Source: Lycium barbarum (taxonomy: Eukaryota; Streptophyta; Magnoliopsida; Solanales; Solanaceae). Taken from it: a DNA stretch of 64,000 nt. The notes under the pieces are model-generated. The model saw nothing but the letters and a program-made list of their open reading frames with translations, did no database searches and was not told the DNA's origin. The stretch covers positions 114,576,376-114,640,375 of the forward strand of contig NC_083342.1 in NCBI RefSeq assembly GCF_019175385.1. Reading direction: 5' to 3'. The translations under genes and the position numbers were made by a program. Positions 44,326 to 56,800 of the stretch are shown piece after piece (position 1 is the stretch's first letter; each line of letters begins with the position of its first letter).

Positions 44326-47300
44326 ATGGGTGTTGGTGGAAACTTCTGGGATTTACTGAAACCTTACGCTCGAGCAGAAAACTTTGATTTCTTGAGAAAC
44401 AAACGTGTTGCTGTTGACTTGTCTTATTGGATCGTTCAACAAGAAACTGCACTTAAGGGAAACATTCGAAATCCACATATTAGACTCACTTTTTTCCGTA
44501 CCATTAATCTCTTCTCTAAGGTATGCTCTAGTTACACACACCCAAGTAAGTATTTGAATTACTTTTCTTGTTTTTGAGGGAAAAAAATTTGTGGGGTTGT
44601 GTTCTTTTTTCCTTTTTTTTTTTTTTAATATAAAAGAGCAAACTTGGTGGGTATAAAAAGCAGGGAAAAAAAAATCAGTTTTTTATAAATATTCACATTC
44701 CTCTCTAAGGTACACTATAGTTACACTCACCCAACTGAGAATTTGAATTCTTTTTCTTGTTTTTGAGGGAAAAAAATTTGTCGAGTAGTGTTCTTTTTTT
44801 TTTAAAAAAAAATGAAAAAGAGCAATCTTGGCTGGTATAAAAGCAGGGAAAAAATCAATATTATAAATATTCACATTCTTCTCTAAGGTACACTGTATCC
44901 ACAGACACCCAACTAAGAATTTGAATTAGTTTTCTTGTTTTTGAGGGAAAAAAATTGGTGGGTTTGTGTTCTTTTTTTGTTAAATAGAAAAGAGCAAACT
45001 TGGAAGTCAATTATTTGAATATTTGATCATCATTGTTGAAAGTTTTTGTTTTTGGGATGAGTGGGTATTATTGAGCTTGCTTAACAAATGTATGCATGGC
45101 ATCTTTGATCATCATTGTCAAGACAGTGTCAATCAATTATATGAATCATTTGTACAAATTTGGCTCTTTTCAACAGTGTCAGTCAATCAATTTTTACACC
45201 AGGGATTGTAGATTGTATTTGTTTTGCAAAATTTAGATAGGTGGAGTTAGTGTAAAGACCTTTTGAGCATAAGAAAAAATATTCATTGTAAAGACTTCCT
45301 TTTTCTGTATTGGTTACTCTATGGGAGCATATGGTTTGCTGCTCGGCAAACTTTAGTATTTGATGGAAGTGTTGTCTGATGTTTTTGTAGTTTGGTGCAT
45401 TTCCTGTTTTTGTCACGGATGGTACTGCATCACCGCTTAAGTCTCAGGCAAGGATTGCACGATTTTTTCGGGCATCAGGAATTGATTTATCGAGTTTTCC
45501 AGCGGCTGACCAGGGCATTTCAATTGAAAGGAACAAGGCATTTCAGAAATGCGAAAAAGAATGTGTTGTGAGTTTGTATACTTTCACTATTTTTGTTCTT
45601 GACTCTCTTGTCAGCATGCTTCTTTGGAACCCAAATTTTCTCCTTTGCAGTTCAGTGTGACACATGCCTAGGGTTCTTTAAATATTATAGCAAGGATTGG
45701 GGCTATGATAATTTTTTGGATAATTTACCACCAAGAGATTGAGAAGTAGGATTAGGAAACAACTTTGGTTAAGGAGCTATACCTACTTTATTCTGAAGCA
45801 ACAAATAAGATAAGCCATCACATTCTTTTACAGTATTGTAAAATGCCATAATATCTCATTTTTCCTATGACCCAACATAGGTGAAATGGTGCAAATTTTA
45901 GTGTCTTTCATGTTGCTTTGACTGTTCTCCACGAAATGCAAAAGGTTATCAACTCAATATTTTCAGATGGAAGGAATAATATTACTACATAATAGCTGAA
46001 GGAAACTGAGGGTGGTGTCATAATGGGAGAAATACAAGATTATGTATATATACACCTTGTATTAAAGGAGAAGAACTTAAAGATTGAATTTGGTTTAGCT
46101 TGTTCTGGAAATGCGGCGATGTTTAGTCCTAATCTACTTACTACAGGTAGCACTGTCTCTTATTGCTGATTTTATCAAACTTCCCTTTACTTTTACAACT
46201 CACCAGACACGGAAGTTCTTCTTTAGATGTTTGAGTGAGCTTGACCTTCCTCTCTTGCATGCTGCTAGCATGACATGTTTCAGGTTGTTAGCTAAAGTAT
46301 AAATTATTATGTTCCATTAGGAGTTGCTTGAACTTCTTGGAGTCCCAGTTTTAAAAGCAAAAGGAGAAGCTGAAGCACTCTGTGCACAGTTGAATAGAGA
46401 AGGACAAGTTGATGCTTGTATTACTTCTGACAGTGATGCACTTCTCTTCGGAGCCAATTGTGTTATCAAAAATATGCAACCCAACTCCAATGTAAGTGCT
46501 CTTGGACTGTCCTTTCACACGAGCTCATGGTTAAACTAGATGCTATTACTTGGACTCTTCTTTCGCATGAGGTCATGGTTATACAAGATACTGTTACTAA
46601 AGCTCCCAAGTATTTTTATGTGGTAGAGAACATATGAAAGGTGTAAACATTTTGTCAGTGTATATAAATATGTAGTACGAAACAAATCAAAGATTTAAGC
46701 TCCTATTTGTTGTTCTTCTTTCGTAAGGTTAGGTTACTCTTCTTTTATTGTGTTTTTGAATCTCTTTTCCTTTCATTGTTGTTTTCTGCTTATGGGATAT
46801 GGTGGGTGCCCATTCTTACAATTAGTTCTCATACATGAGCAAATGCTTGTAACACAAGTTGAAACTAAATGAGTTGTTGCTCTTACCAAAATTGTTAATA
46901 GAATAGATATATGATGCCTAACAAAATAGGTGTTGATAAATAAATATACTAGAGATAATGTCTTTAATTTTTCTTACCATAGAGTTTGTCTTCTTCGCTG
47001 TCTTTTAATAATTGTTGTACTTTTACAAAAATGAAAGTTTATAACGTCAATTATAAGAAGAATGATGTGATTTAGGCTTTTTTGATTTCTATGTGAATAT
47101 TTGTAATATTTTTCATATTTAGCCATTTATGATAGTGATAAGTAACACTTCATATAACTATACAAGAGAGTAGTATTCTAGTAACACTTCATATAACTAT
47201 ACAAGAGAGTAGTATTCTAGTAACACTTCATATAACTATACAAGAGAGTAGTATTCCTTTGGTTCCCTACGACGTCTTCTGTCTTTGCGGTTTTTAAAAA

Positions 47301-50300
47301 CTACCCTAGCCTTCCACGCAAGCTGTAGTACCCCCGGGAATCTTTTTAAACCTTAGTCAGGGCTACTTGGTACTCTTTTGTTATTCTTTTAGTTTCTTAA
47401 TTCATATTTGGTTTAGTACTTCTATAATTCTTACCTTTCTTGCATCACTAAATAGTCTCTATCAGAAGGGGATGTAGTAGCATAACTCTTGATAAGATTT
47501 TTCATGAACTTTGTATTGTACGAGAGACCGATCGAGTTATTTATCTAGTGAAACAAGTTGAAAGTGGAAAATGCCACAACTTTGTATACGGACAATTTGA
47601 CTGATATCACATGTTGTACATTGAGTCCAAATTCAATATTCCCAGACGATGCATATCATTTTTCGTGCAGGAACCATTTGAGTGCTATCACATGTCAGAT
47701 ATTGAGTCTGGTCTTGGGCTGAGGAGGAATCAGTTGATAGCAATTTCGCTTTTGGTGGGAAATGATCACAACTTAACTGGTGTACCTGGGATCGGGCTTG
47801 AAACAGCATATCGTTTTGTCAAATCTGTTAGTGATGATGAAATCTTGTATAGGTTTGTATTTCTTTTGGACTGAGTAAGCAGTTGGATTATGGGGCGTAG
47901 AGAGTCAATGATGATATTTTTCAAATTTAAGTTGTTGCTATAAAAACAATGATTAGTGGTTAACTGCCCTTCAATGCAGGTTGCGGGAAATAGGTGGAGG
48001 TGATCTACAGGTGTTTCAGTGTGATGTCAACTTAGAGAGTAGCTCTGTACCCAGTTCAGATGAGAGCCCTCGGAAAACCAAAGCACGACATTGTTCGCTC
48101 TGTGGGCATCCAGGGAGCAAGAAAGCTCACCTCAAGTTTGCTTGTCAGTATTGCAGTTCCACTGCCAATGAGGGTTGCATACAGAAACCGTTGGGCTTCA
48201 AGTGTAATTGCTCCTCATGTGATTTGGTACATATGAAATAACCTGCTTCATTGATCTTTTGTTAAAATGATGTGTTATCTTGTCAGGCTTCTTATTCAGG
48301 GAGTTCCTTCTGGTATCATACTTCATTAATGCTGGCCGTGGTATTATATGACAGGATAATAAAGAAAAAGAGCAGAAAAGAAATGAGAATTGGAAGATTA
48401 AAGTTTGCAAAATGATAGCCTCGGAGCAGAACTTCCCAAACAATGAGATCACAGAAATGTACTTGAACAAGCAACAACAATATGGTGAGTGAACTAGCAA
48501 TTATGATAAAAGATTTCATGTATATAGTCTGCCAATTTGTAGTGCTGTCTGCATGTTCAGAGAAAGCAACTTGAGAAAACCAGTTTGCATGTAAATAAAA
48601 GGTACTTTTTCTAGTTTGGTTTATTTAAGTTACGTCAGTCACGATGACATCTAATTCATGAATTTGTTTATAAATGTGAACCCAGTGCTTTATCCAGAGG
48701 ACCAGTAAAATTCTGTTTTGGTCACTCTTGTGTGCTGCTTACTCATTAGAGCCAAGTAGGATTTCCCACCACTCTCAGTCCTACTTTTCTACATTTTCGG
48801 TCTTCATTGTCAGGCGTACTTGTATGATTTTCCTAGCCTCTTATTAACAAATTGGACCTTGTGCCTAATTCAACCGGGAAGCTAGCTCAGGTATGATGAT
48901 ATTGCCCTAGGCCATATAACAGACGTACATCCATTCACTTAACTGGTGTGGCTTCTTACACCCTGCACGCCCATTTGGAGTGTGAAGATATAACATGGAT
49001 GGCCCATCCTTGGTAGCTATAACAGTACTTTGAGCTTGAGAGAATGTATTGAAAGTTAGGAGAGTTAGTCTTGTTATATGAATTTCTATGACTCGTGGAG
49101 TTTGTATCATCATATTTTGTTAATTTTCCTAATTTAATAACTTTCGCTATTTCATGTTACCGGAAATTTATCTCATTTTAGTATTCTGAACTCCTATATA
49201 AGGTGCCCTCTGAAGGGGAGTCTTGGCGTAACTGGTAAAGTTGCTGCCATGTGACCAGGAGGTCACGGGTTCGAGCCGTGGAAACAGCCTCTTGCAGAAA
49301 TGCAAGGTAAGGCTGCGTACAATAGACCCTTGTGGTCCGGCCCTTCCCCGGACCCCGCGCATAGCGGGAGCTTAGTGCACCGGGCTACCCTTTTTTTTTT
49401 TTTTTATATAAGGTGCCCTCTTGCATATATCGTCTACGATTAACTCAAGACAATTTTTTTTTTTTTAAATGTATGTATATATTTCTATACCTTGTTATTT
49501 CATCAAAAAAAAAATATATTTCTATACCTTGTTCACCCTCTTGGCAATTTTGTGGCAGATGGTGATTATCATTTATCATGGGGAAGTCCAAAGATGGATA
49601 TGCTAGTTGATTATCTGGCTTATTATCAGCACTGGGAGCCATCTTATATACGACAAAGAATGCTTCCTATGTTATCCACCATATTTCTAAGAGACGTGAC
49701 CTCAAATTCAAAAGATCAATTGTTATGCGGACAATTTGAGTTTGATTCCATTCAGAGGGTGAAGACAAGATTCGGACATCAACTTTACGTAATCAATTGG
49801 AAGAAACCAACACGTGAAACGAGCAATGAAATCTGCATACCTTCTGAAGGCCATGATATGGAGCAGGAGCTGGGAATAGCTGATGAGTCTACAGATTTGC
49901 TCGATGAACCTGATGCTCTGCAGATTCATATCGACGGGTGCAGCTTTTTGTCAACTGAAGAAGATATGGTGCTTGTACAGAATGCTTTTCCAGAAAAGGT
50001 GTCCCAGTTCTTGAGAAACAAGGTAAAGAATGATGCATTTTTTTTCTCTACCCTACTTCGCTTCCCCGCCCCATTCCATTCTGCAAGGATGTTTGTTTTG
50101 TTTACTAAACGTTCATTTGTGATACCCCAGGAACTAAAAGAATCAAAATCACGAAGAAAAAGACCAGGGAAGACTGAAAATTCAGAATCGCCTAAAGGTG
50201 TTCAACTCAGCATCACCAACTTCTATCGATCATCGAAAGTCCCTTGTCATGAGAAGCCAGGGGAGGGTGAAGCCGGATGTCCAAAGATTAGTGCGGATAC

Positions 50301-50376
50301 TTCTGGAGAGAAGAGAGATAAAGAACCTATCCGAAACTACTCCAAGTCAGCTAGACGCAAGCTTTTGTTCGATTAA
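44326..50376 (+). CDS. GEN1: GEN1-type Holliday junction resolvase (XPG/Rad2 nuclease)
   Basis: Eight exons (44326-44520, 45391-45567, 46321-46491, 47671-47852, 47980-48226, 48355-48484, 49559-50022, 50131-50376) give 603 residues, close to Arabidopsis GEN1. The XPG-N domain starts MGVGGNFWDLLKPYAR, with the metal-binding Asp in RVAVDLSYW. The XPG-I core has KGEAEALCAQ and SDSDALLFG, and the helix-hairpin region is LLVGNDHNLTGVPGIG. A cysteine-rich segment (HCSLCGH...CQYC...CNCSSC) follows, as in plant GEN1. Near the C-terminus QLSITNFY fits a PCNA-interacting PIP box. The enzyme cuts four-way junctions and 5' flaps in homologous recombination and replication repair, in the nucleus. Introns hold a triplicated splice-donor repeat, a 39-bp triple repeat and an Au SINE. 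A foldback element ends 165 bp upstream of the ATG and may affect expression. Confidence 0.95.
44505..45006. repeat. Triplicated exon 1/intron 1 junction of GEN1
   Basis: Three tandem copies of a unit of about 178-189 bp. Each begins at the end of exon 1 (ttctctaag|gta, ctctctaag|gta, ttctctaag|gta) with donor GTs at 44521, 44710 and 44888. Each continues through ttacacncacccaa, tttcttgtttttgagggaaa and agagcaa(a/t)cttgg. Only the first copy carries the full coding exon. The other two bring donor-like sites without the rest of the exon. Confidence 0.85.
47143..47256. repeat. 39-bp minisatellite, three copies, in GEN1 intron 3
   Basis: The unit beginning taacacttcatataactat starts at 47143, 47182 and 47221. 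The copies are identical over nearly their whole length, implying a very recent expansion and likely length variation between plants. Confidence 0.9.
49212..49404 (+). mobile_element. Au SINE, full length, in GEN1 intron 6
   Basis: The tRNA-like head has an A-box region (cttggcgtaactggtaaag) and a B box (gggttcgagcc). The body has the family segments gcctcttgcagaaatgca and gtggtccggcccttcc, and the 3' end is ttagtgcaccgggc followed by a T-run. The 17-bp target duplication tatataaggtgccctct is perfect at 49195-49211 and 49405-49421. Perfect duplication and high similarity to the family type suggest a fairly recent insertion. Confidence 0.92.
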
Positions 50377-52133
50377 CCATGCAGCATTATCCAATACCTT
50401 TGCATCCTGTAAATTGATTGTCACAGTGATGTGAATATTAATCGATAATTTTGGTTTCCTTCCCATTTGGTAAATGCAAGCTCAGTTGTAAATGAGGTAA
50501 ATATAGGTGACTTAGGCAGCAATTGTCAGAATGATGTGCATATGAATCTTTTATTTTGGTAAATGAGATAAATGTAGATGAATTCTTTGCAGCAATAGAG
50601 GTGAATTAGTGATTTATTTGTTGGAATAGCAGCTTGTATCCTCTGTTTAATCCACATTTTTTGACTCAAAGGATAATGGTGTTGGATGCTGCCACTTCAT
50701 GCATATTAGTCCCCAAGTTACTCCTTATCTGATTTTTTGGGGTATATTTGTATTATGGTGTTTTGTACAGCTAGCTTGACTCCATGTGAAGAAAGTAAAT
50801 TTAGTCTTTTCGTTGGCTGACTTGAGAAAAAGGAACAAACATTTGATTTACTCTCTGCTTGCACGCCCCACACTCCCTAACACTAGAGCTGGGGGTGGAT
50901 TACTCATTTGGTTACAAAGTATTCGCTATGCCTTTGTGACAATTGGTTTGAACTTAATATAAATACATTTGTTTGAAAAATTGTTTAACTGCAAAACAAA
51001 GATGAAATATAGTTGTAAAACATGGTTTCCGACTTACAGAGGGTTCAAGTTGTTGGTTCTTAGAAAATTGAAGGTTGAAGTAGTTCTTTTTTAAAACAGA
51101 AAAGAGCCTAACATACCCTTGAACTATTGAATTTAGTGTAAAAATACTTTCCATCCACCTTTGAGGCGTAAAATACCCTTGACGTTAACCTTTGGGGCCT
51201 AAAATGCCCCTGACGTCAACCTTTGGGGCCTAAAATACCCTTATTTTTTAACGGACTCATTTCATTTATTACGTGGCACCCTTTGATTGGTTGACAATTT
51301 AATTAACTTAAACTAATCCCCCCATTTAACCCGATCCAACTAATAAAACCCGACCCGCCCCAATTAAATCCCCATTCCACCGTATCAAAAAAAAAAAAAA
51401 AAAACATACGAACCTAGGTCATTACAAACCATATAAAAAATATCCACGAATCCATTTCATAACAAATCGTGAACTCAAAGAGAACAAATCATAATTTCTA
51501 CTCAAATTTTGACATGTTAAGCTCAGTAATGTCCACATTCATAAAGTTTACTAAAATCTTACTTCATGTGGTACACGAGTATGGTAATTGGCTTCACAAT
51601 ATCACAGCTCATCATGAGCAGTAACAGAAGATGAAGATAAAGACATGGAACTGGAAATTCACATAATTTTGCGTGATGTGGTATCATCAACAAAATATAT
51701 ATATATATCAGAGTCACATAAATAACAAGGCCGATCAAGAATACAGCTGATATGCAGAGTAAAATGCTGAAAGTCATAAATAATTTAGATAAAAAATGAA
51801 CCATCATAATTGAAGCACCACAATTCACGATTTGTAATGGAATGGGTTCATGGTTTTTTTTTTATATGGTTTGTAATGACCTGGGTTTGTATTTTTTATT
51901 TTATTTTTTATACGGTGAAATGGAGATTTAATAGTTCAAGGTTATTTTAGGCCCCTTTCCATTTTTAAAATCTTACGAGGAAATATGCTGTAGCCCTGCT
52001 CTTAAAGTAGTTGTCGACTAATTTTTGTTGTCACTTGAGCTCCCAACCTACAAAATTAATGTGATATTATCATATTATTTCTATAACTTGAAACAAAATA
52101 GTTATGGAAAAATAGTTTTTGTTTTGATAAGTT
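50377..52133. other. Region between GEN1 and the nested transposons
   Basis: 3' flank of GEN1, then an inverted-repeat element (about 51100-51990). No gene was recognised. Short ORFs at 50954-51154 and 51559-51828 look non-coding. Confidence 0.5.
51100..51990. repeat. Inverted-repeat element, about 0.9 kb
   Basis: The left arm 51360-51480 (aatccccattccaccgtat, aggtcattacaaaccatat, cgaatccatttcataacaaa) pairs with the right arm 51820-51935 (atacggtgaaatggagattt, atatggtttgtaatgacct, ttgtaatggaatgggttcat). Outside the left arm are three near-repeats of tttggggcctaaaatgccc, and outside the right arm is attttaggcccctttcc, also an inverted pair. Exact ends were not found. Confidence 0.6.
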
Positions 52134-52151
52134 AGTTTTATTCTCTGTACT

Positions 52152-53235
52152 AGACTAGTAGCAGAGTTAACGCCAAGTTGCAGTGTTGGAGACAACCTCG
52201 GGAGTCTAAAGGGTTCAAGTTGAGTAGGACCAAGACAGAATACCTAGAATACCTAGAGTGTAAGTTCAGTGACGTGCCACATGATGCTGACGTGGAAGTG
52301 AGTCTTGGTACCCATCCCGTCCAAAAGAAAGGAAGTTTCAAGTATTCTGGGTCTATTATAAAAGGAAATGGGGATATTGACGATGATGTTACATATCGTA
52401 TTGGTGCAGGATGAATGAAATGGAGGCTCGCTTCAGGAGTGTTGTGTGATAAGAAGGTGCCAACAAAACTTAAAGGCAAGTTTTACAAAGTGGTGGTGAG
52501 ACCGACTTTATTGTATAGGGCGAAATGTTGGCCAGTCAAAAAATTTGAAAGTTGCGGAAATGAGAATGTCGCGATGGATGTGTGTGCACACTACGAGAGA
52601 TAAGATTAGGAATGAAGATATCTGGGATAAGGTGGGAGTGACATCGGTGGAGGACAAGATGCGGGAAGCAAGGCTGAGATGGTTTGGGAATGTGAAGAGG
52701 AGAGACATAGATGCCCCAGTGCGGAGGTGCGAGAGATTGGCTATGGATGGTTTCGGAAGAGATAGAGGTAGGCCGGGTCATTAGACAGGACAGGGCGCAG
52801 TTCCAACTTACTGGGGACCTGACCTAGATAGGAGGCTATGGAGGACTCAGAATAGGATAGAAGGCTAGTGGGCAAAATCCCGCTTATCCCTTCGTACTAG
52901 TAGTCGCAATTTTGCTCTTTAGTTTATTGTCTTTTTGTTCCTACTACTATCTGTTGTTTATTTGATTATCTTATTTATCTATGGTACCTACTGCTCTTTT
53001 CTTTCAGACTGCTTTATCATGACTTTTTCGCTTCAATTAGTTTCATTTTCATACTGCTTTGAACAGTTTGTCCTTATCTGACCTTTTTTGGTCATGTTTT
53101 CTCTTGAGCCGAGGGTCTTTCGGAAACAACCTTCCTACTTTCCGAGGTAGGGATAAGGTCTTCTAAAACTTTACCCTTCCCAGACCCCAAATTGTGAGAT
53201 TTAACTGGGTATGTTGTTGTAGTAGTAGTAGTAGT
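52152..53235 (+). mobile_element. 5'-truncated RTE-type LINE
   Basis: From about 52178 the sequence encodes, in several frames, the C-terminal part of an RTE-clade reverse transcriptase ([36 protein letters not shown] and [14 protein letters not shown], then [13 protein letters not shown]). Frameshifts and a stop at 52412-52414 (TGA) break it. A 3' UTR follows, with the same 3' domain as the SINE piece at 2600-2715 and a TTG/TAG repeat tail at 53211-53235. The insertion has an 18-bp target duplication. It cannot move by itself. Confidence 0.85.
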
Positions 53236-53790
53236 TGTAATGTGGCCTTATTTTGAAATAAAATATTATGCTTGGAGCCAAAGTTTGCTTGTATGGATGA
53301 GAAATTTTTGATTATTTTTCATTTTCTTTTTCCACAACTTGGAGGCCAAGTTTGGCCCCTATAAAAGGAAGGCATTTGTCTCCATTTGAAGACACACTTA
53401 AAACAATTCAAGAGCTTCTCATCTCTTAGCTTTGTCTTCTTCTTCCTCCCTTTCTTTTTATTTAGAGTATTATTGTAAGAGAGTTATGTGTTGGGAAACA
53501 CTTGTGTGAACCCTTCTTTGGAGTGATCTTGTGAGGTTATTCTCTTGGGATACTTTTGGGGTAATTAGAGTATTTGCTCTAATTTTGTACTCTCTATTGT
53601 ACTCTTGTTGATATAGTGAAATTGCTCCTCTCCGCTTGTGGACGTAGGTCACACTGACCAAACCACGTTAAATTTGTGCCTCATTTATTTTCTCTACTTG
53701 CTGTTGTTATCAACTAACTATTGTCTTTGTTATTGTCATTATAACATTGTTTGGCTAAATTTCTCATTACTCGGGTTACCGATCCTAACA
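53236..53790 (+). repeat. 5' LTR of the copia element
   Basis: A 555-bp repeat starting TGTAATGTGG and ending CCTAACA, with TATA box cccctataaaagg near 53357-53369. Compared by eye with the 3' LTR (MITE removed, also 555 bp), there are about 17 substitutions and no indels, close to 3% divergence. Confidence 0.95.
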
Positions 53791-53838
53791 AATTGGTATC
53801 AGAGTCGGATCTAACTAGGTAAATTTCAGTAGCCAAAA

Positions 53839-56800
53839 ATGACTGTAACAAAAACTTTTGTTGAGAAATTTGATCGAAGTGCAAACTTCAGGATGTGGCA
53901 ATTGAAGATGGAAGCTATCCTAATTTAGGACGGCTTAGATATGGCACTGGAAGGAAAAGAAAAGAAGCCAGAAAGTATGACGGACCCCGAGTTTGCCGTC
54001 ATAGATAAAAAGGCAAAATCAGGTATCATTTTAAATCTCTCAAATGAGGTTTTACGTGAAGTATCCGCAGAAACCACAGCCAAAGGCATGTGGGAAAAAT
54101 TAAAAACCCTGTATATGAAGATGACAGTGGAAAATAGACTTTACCTGAAGCAAACACTTTACACATTTCGTATGGTTGAAGGTACTTCTATACTCTCACA
54201 TCTTGATGCATTTGATTCCATTCTTATGGATTTGAGCAATATTGATGCTGAAGTTAAAGATAAGGATCAAGCCGTGTTATTGCTTATTTCCCTTCCCCAG
54301 TCATTCAGACATATAAGAGATATTATGCTTTATGGAAAGGATAATATCTCTTATAGAGATATCAAATCTATTTTAAAATCAAAAGAACAGATAGATAGAG
54401 ATATTAATGGTGAAACTAGTACACCCCTTGGGGAAGACTTATTTGTAAGAGGTAGATCCGATAAGAAAGAATCAAGTAGTGAGAGGTCTAAATCAAGGTC
54501 AATGTCTAGATACAGAAATGTTGTGTGCAAATATTGTCATAAGAAAGGTCATATTATTTCTGAATGCTATAAGTTAAAAAACAAAGAAAAGCATAAGGAA
54601 AAGAAAAAATGAGCACTAAAATACCAACACCGCTGAAGCAAGTGCAGCTGCAGATGAGACCGAGGGAACAATATTTTTAGCTACTAACAATAGCTTTAAA
54701 TCTAATGATGAGTGGGTTTTAGATTCAGGTTGTTCTTATCATATGTGTCCCAATAGGCATTTGTTTACCACATATGAATTTGTTGGAGGTGGAGTTGTCT
54801 TGATGGGCAACAACGCTCCATGCAAAGTTATTGGTAAAGGTACAATCCGAATCAAAATGCATGATGGTGTGGTGAGAACTCTCACTGATGTTAGATAGGT
54901 TCCTGACTTAAAGAAAAATCTCATCTCATTAGGCACTCTAGAATCTCTTGGGTGCAAATACACAGGTGAAGGTGGAGTTTTGAAAATCTCTCTAGGTGCT
55001 CTTGTGATCATGAAAGCACGCAGATCTGGTGCATTGTACACTTTATTGGGATCCACTGTTACAGGTGCTGCTGCAGTTTCCACATCAAATCAACCTGATT
55101 CCGACATCACCAAATTGTGGCATATGCGATTAGGGTATATGAGTGAGAAAGGTATTTCCATTCTCAGCAAAAGAGGTCTCATATGTGGACAAAGTACTGG
55201 AAACATGGAGTTCTGCGAACACTGTGTGTTCGGGAAGCAGAAAAGAGTCAGCTTCAAATCTCCAGCAATTCATCGAACAAAAGGTACTTTGGATTACATT
55301 CATTCAAATCTTTAGGGTCCTTCTCGTACCCCGTCAAAAGGTGGTGCTAGGTATATGCTAACTTTCATTGATGATTATTCAAGGAAAGTTTGGGTTTATT
55401 TCCTGAAAAATAAAAGTGATGTTTTCTTAACTTTCAACCAATGGAAAGTTTTGATTGAGAAGCAAACAGGAAAACAAGTCAAGCTGCTTAGAACAGATAA
55501 TGGCTTGGAATTTTGTAATGATGAGTTCAACGAATTTTGCAAAAATGAAGGAATTGCTCGACATCGCACTGTGAGGATGACCCCTCAACAAAATGGTGTT
55601 GCAGAAAGGATGAACAGAACTCTTTTGGAAAGAGCTCGTTGCTTGATTTCAAATGCTAGGTTGACAAACGCCTTTTGGGCAGAAGCTATCTCTATAGCTT
55701 GTTATATTGTCAACCGTGCTCCTTCTACACCTTTGAACTTTAAGACTCCAGAGGAAATGTGGTCAGGTACTCCTGCTAATTATTCAGATTTAAAAAATTT
55801 TGGTTGTCCCGCGTACATGCATGTGAATGAAGGAAAATTGGAGCCAAGGGATAAAAAGTGTATTTTCCTTGGATATGCATCTAGGGAGAAAGGATATAGA
55901 CTATGGTATCCTGATCCCAAGTCACCAAAATTTGTAATTAGCAGAGATGTAACCTTTGATGAATCCTCTATGTTACATCCCAGAAAAGAGTCTTCTAGTT
56001 CTTGTAATAAGAATAGAGAGCAAGGTATACATGAGCAGGTGGAGGTTGAGCTTGGCATTCCTTCTGAGCCAAGCTCATCAACTGTGGAACAAAATACAGT
56101 TGAAACTCCTGAAGTTGAGCCAAAAGTTGAAGCTCCAGAAGTTGAGCCTGAAGTTGAACCAAATAAGTATTCCATAGCCACACACAGACCAAGGAGACAA
56201 ATTCAAAAACCAGGAAGGTATGGAGATTATGTTGCATTTGCTTTTTCATTTGCATAGGAAACTGAAGAAATTGGAGAACCATCAAATTATTCAAAAGCAA
56301 TTTCTGGTGGTGATTCAGCCAGGCGGCTGATTGCAATGAATGAAGAAGTTGAATCTCTCCACAAGAATGGTACTTGGTCTCTTGTAAAGCCGCCATCAGG
56401 AAAGAGAATTGTTGGTTGCAAATGGGTCTTCAAGAAAAAGGATGGCATTTCAGGGGTTGAAGATGCACGGTATAAGGCACGATTAGTTGCAAAGGGCTAT
56501 AGTCAGGTACAAAGAGTTGATTTTAATGATATTTTCTCACCTGTTGTTAAACATAGCTTCATTCGTGTTTTGCTTGCCTTAGTTGCCATGTATGATTTGG
56601 AGTTAGAACAGCTTGATGTTTAGACAACTTTCTTACATGGCGAACTTGAGGAACAAATATATATATACATCAACCTGAAGGTTTTGAGATTGAAGGAAAA
56701 GAAGATCATGTTTGCTTGTTGAAGAAATCCTTGTACGGATTAAAGCATCTCCAAGACAATGGTACAAAAGGTTTGATTCTTTTATGTTGGGTCATGGTTA

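Noticed and set aside
55780..56396. Minus-strand ORFs inside the copia element
   Set aside because: Shadows of the plus-strand pol frame.
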